From Cryptomeria japonica (Eukaryota; Streptophyta; Pinopsida; Cupressales; Cupressaceae), in the NCBI RefSeq assembly GCF_030272615.1, contig NC_081409.1, forward strand, positions 527,055,475-527,119,474: a DNA stretch of 64,000 bases, written 5' to 3'. The first letter of the stretch is position 1. Each line of letters begins with the position of its first letter. A program made the translations under genes and the position numbers. Below, piece by piece: positions 22,028 to 35,811 of the stretch. Below the pieces are notes generated by a model that was given only the letters and a program-made list of their open reading frames with translations, did no database searches and was not told the DNA's origin.

Positions 22028-23299
22028 ATGGCTTCTTCATCTAGTCCTAAATTTATGGCAAACCCTACTGTGATTGAGGTTATTAAGTGCCCTAGACCTG
22101 TATTCAAACTGGTTCCCGAAATTGCGAAGAAAGATGATAGCATAGGTGCATTCTCTCAAATTCCTAAGGGACTAGTATATGCTGAAGACCCTAGGATATA
22201 CATACATTGTCATATAGAGGAATTAGGTGATGATGAGATCAAAAATATGTATAGGACTATGATTTGTGATGTAGATGGTAATGTCAAGCCGGAACACAAG
22301 ATAATAGAAACCCTAGGCTTTGTGGATATTCTTAGCATTCCTGATTTTCCCAAAGATGTAATAAGAATAGTCCTAAGTAGAGTCCATGGTGAATTCTTCT
22401 GGTTGGATTCCATCCATAAAATCACCAAAGAAGCAGTAAAAGCAGCAACAGGGTTACCTTCCACCAGTAGTAGGCCTGACAGAACAAAGAAGGTCTCAAA
22501 TGACACAGTGATGAATCTAACCAGTGCAACTTTTGACAAAAGGTCTCTAAGGGTAAATGATGTAAAGGACATCAATGTTAGATTTATCAGTATGATCTTA
22601 GGTTACAAAGCCACACATGCAAATAGGTTGAACTCAATTTCTAGCCTATGTATCAAAAGTGCATATGACATGGTAAATGATAATGCTAGAATAGATGTGT
22701 GTGAATGGCTCAAAGATGAATTGATAGACAATCTAAAGAAGATTAAAGGAGATAAGAAAGGAACCTTTAGATTTGGAAATTTTCTTGTCTGCCTAATGTT
22801 GTACATTACTAAGCAAGTGCCCGGTATTGGTAGAAGATATTTTGGCTTCGATATACCGGTAGGAAAGCAACTATTGGATTTATTAAACAATATGGGAGAA
22901 GATAGAGAGAAAAACACAAATGAGCATTTTCAAGCAATGAAGGCTCGAATGAAAACAAGAGTAAGACTGTCACAGGCAATTGTAGATAAATATCAGAAGG
23001 AAATATGTTTTGTAATCAAGAAAGATGAAATCTGGATGGAGGCAGTTGTCCCTAGAACTATCTGGGTAACTGAAATAGGCTATGAAATAGATGATAATAT
23101 CATAGAAAATTATGCAAAATACCTCCTTGAAGCACCAAATGAACCCACTAAGAAAGTCTTTGGAAATGCAGAAACAATTGAAAGTGGAATTCAGTCAAGG
23201 AAAAGGGTTAAGAAGGTTGAAGAAACAATAAGGAAAGGAACTCGATAGGCAAAGGAAAGTAAGGAAGATGTTTTGAAACAAACTGGTATAAAAGAAAGT
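22028..23299 (+). pseudogene. E3 ORF2, N-terminal part, unknown family
   Basis: An open frame of 406 codons from ATG 22028 (MASSSSPKFMANPTVIEV), one TAG at 23246, then 17 more codons up to the E4 insertion; reading resumes in phase at 35812. Recognisable blocks: GAFSQIPKGLVYAEDPRIYI, WLDSIHKITKEAVKAATGLP, FGNFLVCLMLYITKQVPGIG and EIWMEAVVPRTIWVTEIGYE. The same blocks occur in order in ORF2 of E1. No transmembrane segment, signal peptide, protease, RT, integrase or chromodomain motif is seen. It occupies the place of pol. Codon structure is well kept, with one stop in 424 codons, so it was probably under selection until recently. Function unknown. Confidence 0.75.
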
Positions 23300-23689
23300 T
23301 GTAATGCCCCACCAGGAAACCCCGAAGGGTTTAAGTTTAAAACACTCAAATGGAGTGTAAATATATATATATATTTTTATAATAATAATTAAGAATGTTA
23401 ATAATAAGTCACAACGTTCAGATAATTTGGAGTTATCCAAGGCTTAGATAACATAGTGGAAGACTAAACGACCCTAAGGAGTTTCCCAACGTGATTACAT
23501 AACCTTACACCTAACTCAACTCGTGACATTTGATCCAATTAAGTTGGATATCTTAATTACAAGTTAATACTTAAGACATGGATATAATATGTTCGATGAA
23601 TTGACATTTTAGAATTTAGGAAGCGTTCATCTATTATGATTGGAGATGAGGCTGACATGAGGATATTTACTCAATGTATTTTAAACATA

Positions 23690-24480
23690 GGAAACTTAAG
23701 AATTCACCCACTAAGGTTTAACTATGGTTAACTTGGCGAGCCATCCATTTTAGATACAATGTAACTAATATATCGAAGTTTATTTATAGATGGTTAAACT
23801 GTAAATAGCCAAAGAGTTCATTCATTGAAGTTAAAATACTACTAAGAGATGATGTTCATTCATTAAGGTGAAAATGTAATATAGCCACATGAGTTCATCC
23901 CTTTAATTAAAATATAGTTAGTATGATGATATTCATTCGTTAAGGATTAAAAATGTAAGTAACATAGTGACGATCATCCATTAGGATTAAAATATAACTA
24001 ACTTAATGAGTTCACTCATTTTAGTTAAAATAAAGTTAATATGAAGAAATACATTTGCTATGGTTAGGATATAAACAACTAAATGAGTGCTTCCATTTCA
24101 GTTCAATTATAGCTTTTATGATGAAGTTCATTTATTAAGGTTATAATGTGGATAACCAATTCGAGTTCATACAATTTATAAACTAAGTTGGTGAGGATTA
24201 TTTGTGTTAGAATAAAACGTAACCAATTAAATAAATTCATCCAATTTAGGGAATATAGCTAACAAGACGATGTTCTTTTACTAAGATAAAAAGGTAAATA
24301 CCCAAATGAGGTTCTTCCATTAGAATTCAATTTAGATATTGTGACAGTAATTCAATATTTGTTATACATTCGTTACGTTCAGATTAAAAACTTTATGAAA
24401 AGTTAATCCAATAATTGTTATCCATTCATTACATTCAAATTTCAATCTTTATGACAAGTTAATCCATTAATTGTAACCTA
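23690..24480. repeat. Degenerate AT-rich tandem repeats in E4 LTR
   Basis: Roughly 50-60 bp units around GAGTTCATYCATTAAGGTT-AAAATRTAGTTA follow one another with many substitutions and small indels. The equivalent array in the other LTR is at about 31925-32710. Confidence 0.55.
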
Positions 24481-25732
24481 GCGAGTTTCTTTCCATGCTT
24501 ACTTCTTTTCATTAACATTAACAAATTACTTTCCATAATCATATTTACAATCCTTTTATGACCCTAATTACTACATTTAACAAGATGACTATATTCATGC
24601 ATTTGAAAATTAACTTCATTAAATCCCCATTATACACTTACAAAATGGATCCATACATACTAGCACTAAGTATGAAACATGAGAGACAAAACATCACATA
24701 ACACAGGTATGATCTCAGAGTTCACCCCTAGAGGGCTACATCTTTGGGTCTGCTCAACTGCAAGACCCCTCTGGCAATTATTTAAGTTAAGATTACATAA
24801 GGTTCATGTTATTTACATCTCTACCATTTAGGTGAACACAACCACTATACAACGACCACTTCGGTCAATAATTACATAATGATCCCTTTTGAAGCGGATC
24901 CAACTGAACACATCATAAGCAAATACAAGGGTTTTCTTAACTGTCGGTACCCTAAATAGAGGCTTGACTGACTATAACTAGACACAAGCAACCAGTCAAC
25001 AGGGACCCAACAAACCTATCAAGGACGTGCTATTACTATAGGCATAGCGATTGAAAGAATATTAAACCATGCACAAGCATTAACGGGTAAATTGAGTCTT
25101 TTCTCCTGTTGATTTAAGCATCTAAACAAGTTATTTAATCCTTAGAAATTTATCAATGACCAGTTGGTTTTACAACAATACTCTAGCCCCTTTTTACAAC
25201 ACATAAATTACCCTTTTACTATAAAGGACAAAATACATTAGAAGTGAATAAGGAAATGGGAAAATCATCTTCCAGCTTATTTAAGATTCCTTGCAAACAT
25301 TTTAAAAACTAATTTCACCATTCGATTTATTCCTTAGCATCTAAATATGAGTCCCAATAATTACCAACTTAATTAAATAAAAATAAATACAACATTCAAC
25401 AATTGTTAAATCAATGTATATCATTACTTTATTGAGTCCAATGATTAATATTTAATTAATAATATATTTATTATTCCCCTTTCTTTCTTTTTTTTTTTTT
25501 CCTTTTTCTTTTTTTTCCCCTTTTTTTTATATAATTATTACTTACTAAAAATATAAATCTCAACCAAACTTTAATAATAACAAATATATTACTTATAATA
25601 TATTTTTATTATTATATATCTTTTTTTTTTTAACATACTAAAAATAACATCAAATTTAAATTTTAAATATAACAAAAGAAATAACAAATTATAGGGCAGC
25701 CAAAACCCTAGCCGTGCCCTAGCCGGAGGGAA

Positions 25733-25970
25733 CTGCGGCCTCCACGGAGGACGCAGACCCTCGGCCTCCACCCACAGTGGAGCCAGGGTTACTGCGGCCG
25801 CCATGGGGGTCGCAGCCCCTTCAGCCTCCACAGTGGAACCGGGGGTTGTTGCGGCCTCCACGGAGGACGCAGTCCCCTTCGGCCCCCACTGTGTGGATCC
25901 GAGGGTTGCTGCAGCCGCTGTGGGGGTCGCAGCCCCTTCGACTACCACTGTGTGGAGCCGAGCGGCTTGC
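25733..25970. repeat. GC-rich minisatellite, four units of 57-60 bp
   Basis: Units start CTGCGGCC or TTGCGGCC, alternate a CTCCACGGAGGACGCAG form with a GCCATGGGGGTCGCAG form, and end in a CACTGTGTGGA-type tract. Thus the higher-order unit is a dimer of about 118 bp. It is a strong GC island in an AT-rich LTR. The copy in the other LTR is at about 33798-34032. Confidence 0.75.
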
Positions 25971-27745
25971 GGGGAGCGGTAGGGGAGGGTGCGGGTTGAG
26001 CTTTGGCTCTCCCCCCCCCCCCGAAAACCCCAAATTTCTCTTTTTTTTATTTTTTTATTTTTGTTTATTTCCAGTTTCTTCTAAAATGGAAAAATAAATA
26101 TATACACATAAACGAATAACCAAAAGAAAATGTAAAACCCCCATTACCATTTATCACAGTCATAGATATATTTTTTCCAGAATGTTCAAAACAATATAAT
26201 GGAAAATATTCTCAACTAGCTCATAAATCGCAAATACCCATATAGATTTAATCTCATTTATCTACTCTTTTTAACAATCTTGCCCCAAAACAACAATATT
26301 CTCAAAAACTGAACTTGAATCTAAGAGTATTCATGGACATTTTAAAACCAACAATTCATGAAGACAACCAAATACTATTTTTTTGATTTAGTCAAAGAAC
26401 AAAAAGGAAATCCAGAATCCTACCTCTTTAGCATTCCTGGTAAGATTCGAAGAGGAGCCCCCAATCCTCCAGCTGTAGAAATCTATCCTTGCAAAAATCC
26501 CCAAATCTCCATCCCCATATTTTTCTTTTTCCAAAAATTCAACAACCCCAAAAATATTTTTCAACCTAGGTTAAATGGGAACCAATTTTGACCTAATTTC
26601 TAATTTCGAAATTTAAACCCTTTTTAAAATAAAAAGAAATAATAATTCTTTTCAACTTTTAAATTATTTTAACTTGATTTTCTAATTCATATACTTCTCT
26701 CTTATTTAATCTTAATTTTAATTTTTTTTCAATATTAATTAAGCCAACATTTATATTTCGAACTATTGACAAGGGTAAAGTATTTAAATTAAATAAATTT
26801 CCAAACTCAATCTTTTACACTATATCAAACTTTACAAATTAAAAATGATTTTCTTTAAATAATAAAATTCACCCTTTTCTTTTCCAAAATGCAAAAGTGG
26901 TTAAATTAATTATATTTCAAATAACTTTAAATATTTCACTTTAAAAAAAGAAAAACGCATAACTAATTAAATTCATTATTTAAAACTAACCATTAAATTA
27001 AATTCGGTACAACATAAATAAAGCGATCCTTTTAATTAATGATTAATTTATTTTGATTTCTCAACTACTAATGTGTAAATGAACACATTAATTCAAATTA
27101 CATACTTAAGCTTGCTACAATTATAAATAAAGTGATCTCTTAAATTAACGATTAATCATATAAAAGAAAACTATCTATTTTAAATTTCTCAATTACTAAT
27201 GCATACATCCACACATTAATTGGAATTAAATACTTAGGATAACATATTCCATTTACCACATGCAAGGAACGCAACCCAAGAAAATCCACCAATCACACGA
27301 CACGCGACCTAAACGACAAAGGAACCCTATGGACCACACATGACGCTCACCTAATCATGGCTAAGGCAAGACGAGAGTTTTATGACCACCTAATCCAAAT
27401 CCTAAGGATGAAGGAGGTATACTCAACCCTGCAAATCCCAATGGAGATGAACCTCACACCTAGGTGGTATAGTACCTGCAATCTCCTGCACCCATGAGTC
27501 ACGCAAGCATACATATATATACATATTCAATGAAGGCGTTAGCTTGAGATTTATAACAAGAATTAGGGAAACAATTACATTTACACAAGAATCGATGCAA
27601 AAGCACAATAATAGGTATGCACAATTATTTATATTATCTAATCTACAACATTTCATCACAGTTAATCAACCATTCAAGAATGCTACATAGGAAGTCAACC
27701 AAGGTCAAATGGGTTTTACAAGGCCGACTAGGGTAGGGCATTACA

Positions 27746-27760
27746 TTCTCCCCCCCTAGG
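27746..27760 (-). promoter_or_regulatory. E4 polypurine tract
   Basis: The minus strand reads CCTAGGGGGGGAGAA directly before the LTR start TGTAATGCCC. Confidence 0.85.
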
Positions 27761-30700
27761 TTCCGACTTACTCCTGGAAGTCGCAAGGCTAAGCAGAAGT
27801 CATACAACACGTATTAGCCCTTAAACTCAATAAACAATTATCAGTTTGCACAAATAGCTATTTTGTCAACAATTTAAAACATTATTTATAAATTCTCTAC
27901 GAATGTCATTATCCATTAGCAGAATGCATCTAAAATCATACACTTCTTAAAATATTCTAGAATTTACACCCAATCATAGTAGAGAAACGAGAATTCTTCC
28001 TTCCTTTCATTACACCAAACTAAAACAATTAAAAGATATAGACAATAGTTACCATACTCATCTATCAAACATGACAAGTAAACATGCCATCAAGATCAAA
28101 TTCTTTCACCCATACCTCTTTCAGCAAAACTTTATCACATAGAACTAGCTTCAAATATAAATTTCTACATCCAAGTTAACTTTCAATAAATTAGAGCAAC
28201 GTATATAACTCAATTGTTTACACTTTCCAGGTATATAAGAACTTTTCCAATGACTATGTCCCATAACATAGTGACAAGTTAACACCATTTAAACCATGAT
28301 TACACATAATAACCATCTGTATAACTGGAATTTGCACAACACAAAAGGCCACATGTGAGCATGTCTAATGCTCGGTCAAAGATAACATGCACGATCAACA
28401 TCTCTATGCCTGCTCTCAGAACAAATAACATGATCATAAATATCCAACATCTCACTCAAGGGCTTGATGGTGCTAGGGCACACCATGGTGGTGCTACCTT
28501 CCATACAAGACCCTCGTGAACATCCCTTGTTGTGTAAGGTGTTTAGCCTCCAAGAGATAGTCACCACTCATAGGTAGGTAGTGGGTCCTAGCTATCTCAC
28601 AGCCTCACATACCTCCATCCTCAAGGTTCCCTACATCTACTTCCTTGTATACACTCATCCAAGACCGTCTCCTACATTCTTGGAGAGGAATTCACATTGC
28701 AACACAAGACCAACATATGAAAACAACAAGGATAAACCAGTTTAGCCACCAAAGTATAGAAGTATAAAGATAATAATCGTCAATTCCAACAGTAAGGCAA
28801 GAAAATAATTCCAGAATTGCAACATAAAATCAAAAAAGAACAAGATTGCAAGATTGTGGCTAAGTCTTCAAGGTCAAAATAAAATAAATTCCTGGCCCAC
28901 AAGAAATAAATAAATAAATAATAAAATAAAATCATGAGTGCACGTTACATCACTATGTGACTAGCAGCTAGCCACCAATGAGGAAGGAAGGAACAATCAT
29001 CTAGCAATCACAGTAGCTCATCATGTGGTGTGTCCTAGTCACAAATCGGCATGGCATGGCAGTGTGCACCTCGACATCAGCCCGCATCATGTCGTCACGT
29101 AGCATGGCTCTACCCTATACCTGTCAGTAGGCCGCATGGCAATGTTTGCTACATCCCGCATCGTGTCTCGGCACAACATGGCAATACTCCAAGCGGAAAG
29201 GGCACGCAATGGACGTATCCCACATGGTAGTGTACCTCGCGGATAAGGCACGCGCAGGTCACACCCCACATAGCGATGTACCTCTCAGGATACTCGCCGT
29301 AAGCCAGAGGTATACATGGCTAAGGTCTACCCACAAGTCTACCAACACTAGTCAATTGGCAACTCATGTAAGAGAAATAACACACCTCTCATGAAGACAA
29401 GGCAAAATATGCTCCAATAAAATCCATCAATATGCTCAAGAACTGTCATCTATATGCTCAAAATAAGGGATAGGAATTAAGCTGGCACACATGAACCTCA
29501 TAAATCGGTTCATCACAAGGGAAAGTATTGAGTACACCTATAATACAATTTCATTATATAACTATATTTTTACTCGAGATAGGGAAGCTAAAGTCTCTTC
29601 GCGTCGACATTACTCGTACACTATTCATACTATTGAAGGAATGGTGACTCCTAATACTACCCCTTTACATACTGACTTATCAACAACCCATGGGTTGGCA
29701 CTCAGTAAGGGAACAAATATTCATCATCACATAAATAGGTATGGTTTCCCATACTCATAAGAAAACATATCCTCCATGGTTGATTACTTCACCATCCCAT
29801 GGGCACACATAGCAAGTACAACTTTCTTACAACACACAAGGAATAGCACCATTACTGGTTTAGTCACATTTACGGGGAGTACTTTACACTACGCTAACAT
29901 ATACTTAAGGGAAGTTTTAATTATGCTTTACACATGAATCACTAAATAAAGTTTACTGTAGATACACGTTCTAAAATTTTTAACAATTCAAATTTACACA
30001 AGGAAATAACGTCATTCCAATATCTTTCTCAATTTCCACTAAGCATTTTCATTCACATTACTAACTATGCAATTTTCTTTTCCAAGGCGAAAACTTTCCT
30101 CATTCAATTAGAAGCCAAAGCAAACATACAATTTCATATGCATTATAAAAATTCTTCTTAATTCACTGCATTCTTAATAGCATTTCAAAAACAACAACCT
30201 TATATTTTAGGCAAGAGGAGGAAGAGAGTTGGAAAAAATCATCTTTTTCTGATGAATACACAAGATCTACAAGATCACACTATATGCTCAGATATAAGTC
30301 TATCATTTTAGTTGCACAGTTTTCATTTCGCTATCTTTTAGGAGGGTGCCAAAACAACCTAACATGACATTTCCAATTTTTTTATTGTTGCAATATAATG
30401 TTGTAGTTTTTCCGAACAAGAAATCAAGACAAACAATTTTTCGGTAATACAAGTCTTCTTGAGAACACTCACTATTCATAATACAATACAATAACACATC
30501 AAACCTAACATTGACAATTAAAAATACGACAAGAAGGTAAATGAGGAGCTATCTACTAGATATTACACATTAATGCACACAAATTAACAAGTCTTTCATT
30601 TGGTCTTTCTAAACACAATAAGACAATTATCTATATCCAAAGCAAGTTAAATGGTGCGTTACTAAAATAGGTCCTAAATGAAACTAGTTTGAAGAAGCAC

Positions 30701-31520
30701 ATGAAACAATCTTTCGAGGAACACATCAATACACTCTTGAAGCTACTATAACATGTTCTCTTTTGGTACTTCTTTCACAACAAAGCAGTTTTCACAAAAT
30801 CAACTATGTGCATATTAATGCACCTTACTTAAGATGGAATTTAATTATATTACTCCTACAAAGCACATGGAGAAACCTTAATGTAAACATACAATTTTCT
30901 ATCATTAACCAAAATTAACTTTCAAACCAAAAACCCCTTACACAATCTAAAAACACATAAGCGTTATAAGGCTCACACCAGGGCTTAAGAAATCTCATCC
31001 TTCCTCTTGCAATAAGAAAACTTAAATAAGAGATAATTACCCATATTAGAACATTTTTAATCTCTAGAGAGAGAGAGGAGGAAGGGCCATAGTCATTTAA
31101 TTTACTACATAATATGCATTTAATATTTGTCATACTAGTCCTTCAAGTGGACAACACTAAGATAGATCATAACCATAACAAGCACATTTCGTACTTTTAA
31201 ATTCAAGACAATACCAACCAACCCAGATGGATTAGCCAAAAGAGTTAAACAAACCAAGAACGAAGGTACATACGACTCCCTTTCAGAATAAGAGAAATCG
31301 CAGACCAAGACCTCAATAAGCAGACAAAGCACCTATAATCATTCCAAAACACCCACATCAAGAAGGTGAAAACAACGTGTGAACACACGCATTACACACA
31401 AGTAGGGTTTGTTCAATCACACTCACACATCAAGGAGGACAAGCATACAACATAAGGTCGACACACCACACACCAACTAAGGGCACAAGCGAAACCAGAG
31501 ATCCCAATGCTGCTACATGG
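27761..31520 (-). other. E4 interior, non-coding
   Basis: About 3.8 kb with only scattered short frames and no gag or pol motif on either strand. A GC-richer block at about 29030-29330 holds loose repeats of CACATGGCAATGT / CGATGTACCTC. In LARDs the interior is thought to provide RNA structure for packaging by another element's gag; nothing here shows that directly. Confidence 0.7.
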
Positions 31521-31532
31521 GCTCTGATACCA
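31521..31532 (-). promoter_or_regulatory. E4 primer-binding site (tRNA-iMet)
   Basis: The minus strand reads TGGTATCAGAGC, 2 bp from the LTR end at 31535. Confidence 0.93.
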
Positions 31533-31534
31533 AG

Positions 31535-34500
31535 TGTAATGCCCCGCTAGGAAACCCCGAAGGGTTAAAGTTAAAAACACTCAAATAGAGTGTAAATATA
31601 TATATATATATATTTATAATAATAATTAAGAATGTTAATAATAAGTCACAACGTTCAGATAATTTGGAGTTATCCAAGGCTTAGATAACACAGTGGAAGA
31701 CTAAATGACCCTAAGGAGTTTCCCAACGTGATTACATAACAATACACTTAACTCAACTTGCGACATTTGATCCAATTAAGTTGGATATCTTAATTACAAG
31801 TTAATACTTAAGACATGGATATAATATGTTTGATGAATTGACATTTTAGAATTTAGGAAGCGTTCATCTATTATGATTGGAGATGAGGCTGACATGAGGA
31901 TATTTACTCAATGCATTTTAAACATAGGCAACTTAAGAATTCACCCATTAAGGTTTAACTATGGTTAACTTGGCGAGCCATCCATTTTAGATACAATGTA
32001 ACTAATATATCGAAGTTTATTTATAGATGGTTAAACTGTAAATAGCCAAAGAGTTCATTCATTGAAGTTAAAATAATACTAAGAGATGAAGTTCATTCAT
32101 TAAGGTGAAAATGTAATATAGCCACATGAGTTCATCCCTTTAATTAAAATATAGTTAGTATGATGATATTCATTCGTTAAGGATTAAAAATGTAAGTAAC
32201 ATAGTGACGATCATCCATTAGGATTAAAATATAACTAACTTAATGAGTTCACTCATTTTAGTTAAAATAAAGTTAATATGAAGAAATACATTTGCTATGG
32301 TTAGGATATAAACAACTAAATGAGTGCTTCCATTTCAGTTCAATTATAGCTTTTATGATGAAGTTCATTTATTAAGGTTATAATGTGGATAACCAATTCG
32401 AGTTCATACAATTTATAAACTAAGTTGGTGAGGATTATTTGTGTTAGAATAAAATGTAACCAATTAAATAAATTCATCCAATTTAGGGAATATAGCTAAC
32501 AAGACGATGTTCTTTTACTAAGATAAAAAGGTAAATACCCAAATGAGGTTCTTCCACTAGAATTCAATTTAGATATTGTGACAGTAATTCAATATTTGTT
32601 ATACATTCATTACATTCAGATTAAAAACTTTATGACAAGTTAATCCAATAATTGTTATCCATTCATTACATTCAAATTTCAAGCTTTATGACAAGTTAAT
32701 CCATTAATTGTAACCTAGCGAGTTTCTTTCCATGCTTACTTCTTTTCATTAACATTAACAAATTACTTTCCATAATCATATTTACAATCCTTTTATGACC
32801 CTAATTACTACATTTAACAAGATGACTATATTCATGCATTCGAAAATTAACTTTATTAAATCCCCATTATACACTTACAAAAAGCATCCATACATACTAG
32901 CACTAAGTATGAAACATGAGAGACAAAACATCACATAACACAAGTATGATCTCGGAGTTCACCCCTAGAGGGCTACATCTCCAGGTCTGCTCAACTGCAA
33001 GACCCCTTTGGCAATTATTTAAGTGAAGATTACATAAGGTTCATGTTATTTACATCTCTACCATTTAGGCGAACACAACCACTATACAATGACCACTTCG
33101 GTCAATAATTACATAATGATCCCTTTTGAAGCGGATCCAACTGAACACATCATAAGCAAATACAAGGGTTTTCTTAACTGTCGGTACCCTAAATAGAGGC
33201 TTGACTGACTATAACCAGACATAAGCAACCAGTCGACAGGGACCCAACAAACCTATCAAGGATGTGTTATTACTATAGGCATAGCGATTACAAGAATATT
33301 AAACCATGCACAAGCATTAATGGGTAAATTCAGTCTTTTCTCATGTTGATTTAAGCATCTAAACAAGTTATTTAATCCTTAGAAATTTATCAATGACCAA
33401 TTGGTTTTACAACAATATTCTAGCCCCTTTTTACAACACATAAATTACCCTTTTACTATAAAGGACAAAATACATTAGAAGTGAATAAGGAAATGGGAAA
33501 ATCATCTTCTAGCTTATTTAAGATTCCCTTGCAAACATTTTAAAAACTAATTTCACCATTCGATTTATTCCTTAGCATCTAAATACGAGTCCCAATAATT
33601 GTTACTTGCTAAAAATATAAATCTCAACCAAACTTTAATAATAACAAATATATTACTTATAATATATTTTTATTATTATATATCTTTTTTTTTTCTACAT
33701 ACTAAAAATAACATCAAATTTAAATTTTAAATATAACAAAAGAAATAACAAATTATAGGGCGGCCAAAACCCTAGCCGTGCCCTAGCCGGAGGGAACCGT
33801 GGACTCCACGGATGACGCAGGCCCTCGGCCTCCACCCACAGTGGAGCCAGGGTTACTGCGGCCGCCATGGGGGTCGGAGCCCCTTTGGCCTCCACATAGT
33901 GGAACCAGGGGTTGTTGCGGCCTCCACGAAGGACGCAGTCCCCTTCTGCCCCCACTATGTGGATCCGGGGATTGTTGCGGCTACCGTGGGGTCGTAGCCC
34001 CTTCAGCCGCCACTATGTGGATTCGAGCGGCTTGCAGGGAGCGGCAGGGGAGGGTGCGGGTTGAGCTTCGACTCTCGCCCCCCCGAAAACCCCAAATTTC
34101 TCTTTTTTATTTTTTATTTTTTTTGTTTATTTCCAGTTTCTTCTAAAATGGAAAAATAAATATATACACATAAACAAATAACCAAAAGAAAATGTAAAAC
34201 CCCCATTATCCATTTATCATAGTCACAGACATATTTTTTCCAGAATGTTCAAAACAATATAATGTAAAATATTCTCAACTAGCTCATAAATCTCAAATAC
34301 CCATATAGATTTAATCTCATTTATCTACTCTTTTTAACAATCTTGCCCCAAAACAACAATATTCTAAAAAACTGAACTTGAATCTAAGAGTATTCATGGA
34401 CATTTTAAAACCAACAATTCATGAAGACAACCAAATACCATTTTTTTTTATTTAGTCAAAGAACAAAAAGGAAAACCGGAATCCTACCTCTTTAGCATTC

Positions 34501-35806
34501 CTGGTAAGATTCGAAAAGGAGCCCCCAATCCTGCAGCTGTAGAAATCCATCCTTGCAAAAATCCCCAAATCTCCATCCCCATATTTTTCTTTTTCCAAAA
34601 ATTCAACAACCCCAAAAATATTTTTCAACCTAGGTTAAATGGGAACCAATTTTGACCTAATTTCTAATTTCAAAATTTAAGCCCTTTTTAAAATAAAAAG
34701 AAATAATAATTATTTTCAACTTTTAAATTATTTTAACTTGATTTTCTAATTCATATACGTCTCTCTTATTTAATCTTAATTTTAATTTTTTTTCAATATT
34801 AATTAAGCCAACATTTATATTTCGAACTATTGACAAGGGTAAAGTATTTAAATTAAATAAATTTCCAAACTCAATCTTTTACACTATATCAAACTTTACA
34901 AATTAAAAATGATTTTCTTTAAATAATAAAATTCACCCTTTTCTTTTCCAAAATGGAAAAGTGGTTAAATTAATTATATTTCAAATAACTTTAAATATTT
35001 CCTCTTTTTTTTTTAAAACACAACTAATTAAATTCATTATTTAAAACTAACCATTAAATTAAATTCGCTACAACATAAATAAAGCGATCCTTTTAATTAA
35101 TGATTAATTTATTTTGATTTCTCAACTACTAATGCGTAAATGAACACATTAATTCAAATTACATACTTAAGCTTGCTACAATTATAAATAAAGTGATCTC
35201 TTAAATTAACGATTAATCATATAAAAGAAAACTATCTATTTTAAATTTCTCAATTACTAATGCATACATCCACACATTAATTGGAATTAAATACTTAGGA
35301 TAACATATTCCATTTACCACACGCAAGGAACGCAACCCAAGAAAATCCACCAATCACACGACACGCAATCCAAATGACAAAGGAACCCTACGGACCACAC
35401 ACGATGCTCACCTGATCATGGCTCAGGCAAGACGAGAGTTTTATGACCACCTAATCCAAATCCTAAGGATGAAGGAGGTATACTCAACCCTGCGAATCCC
35501 AATGGAGATGAACCTCGCACCTAGGCGGTATAGTACCTGCAATCTCCTGCACCCATGAGCCACGCAAGCATACATATATATACATATTCAATGAAGGCGT
35601 TAGCTCGAGATTGATAACAAGAATTAGGGAAACAATTACATTTACACAAGAATCAATGCAAAAGCACAATAATAGGTATGCACAATTATTTATATTATCT
35701 AATCTACAACATTTCATCACAGTTAATCAACCATTCAAGAATGCTACATAGGAAGTCAACCAAGGTCAAACGGGTTTTACAAGGCCGACTAGGGTAGGGC
35801 ATTACA
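31535..35806 (-). repeat. E4 5' LTR, 4.3 kb
   Basis: Near-identical to 23300-27745 over its length except for the 174-bp gap at about 33600 and small changes. A TA run at about 31599-31613 is longer than in the partner. It carries the GC minisatellite at 33798-34032. Confidence 0.92.
33798..34032. repeat. GC-rich minisatellite, E4 5' LTR copy
   Basis: Same four-unit array as 25733-25970, with several CpG positions changed to TpG or CpA. Reading frames here are not considered genes. Confidence 0.75.
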
Positions 35807-35811
35807 AAAGT

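Larger units (their letters stand above)
23300..27745 (-). repeat. E4 3' LTR, 4.4 kb
   Basis: Partner of 31535-35806. It contains degenerate AT-rich tandem repeats (about 23690-24480), a poly-pyrimidine tract (25475-25530), and a GC-rich minisatellite (25733-25970). It keeps 174 bp near 25360-25535 that the other LTR lacks. Short reading frames in the GC-rich part are repeat by-products. Confidence 0.92.
23300..35806 (-). mobile_element. E4: LARD-like element, innermost of the nest
   Basis: The minus-strand element in ORF2 of E3 has a perfect TSD AAAGT (23295-23299 / 35807-35811). LTRs are 23300-27745 (4,446 bp) and 31535-35806 (4,272 bp), with ends TGTAATGCCC/GGGCATTACA. The primer site is 31521-31532 and the polypurine tract adjoins 27745. 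The 3.8-kb interior has no gene. Long LTRs with a non-coding interior define Large Retrotransposon Derivatives. The end sequence recalls Tekay/Del chromovirus LTRs, so a Gypsy origin is likely but unproven. The LTRs differ little by eye, consistent with the youngest insertion. Confidence 0.92.

Noticed and set aside
22210-22917. Minus-strand frames of 104-121 codons opposite E3 ORF2
   Set aside because: The plus-strand frame has homologous blocks in E1; the minus frames do not.
25589-26097. Open frames rich in Ala, Pro, Gly and Arg on both strands (also 33695-34146)
   Set aside because: They coincide with the GC-rich minisatellite in the E4 LTRs. Repeats without stops on both strands explain them.
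29087-29760. Frames of 60-89 codons in the E4 interior
   Set aside because: Short, no motif, and overlapping on both strands in a loosely repeated GC-richer block.
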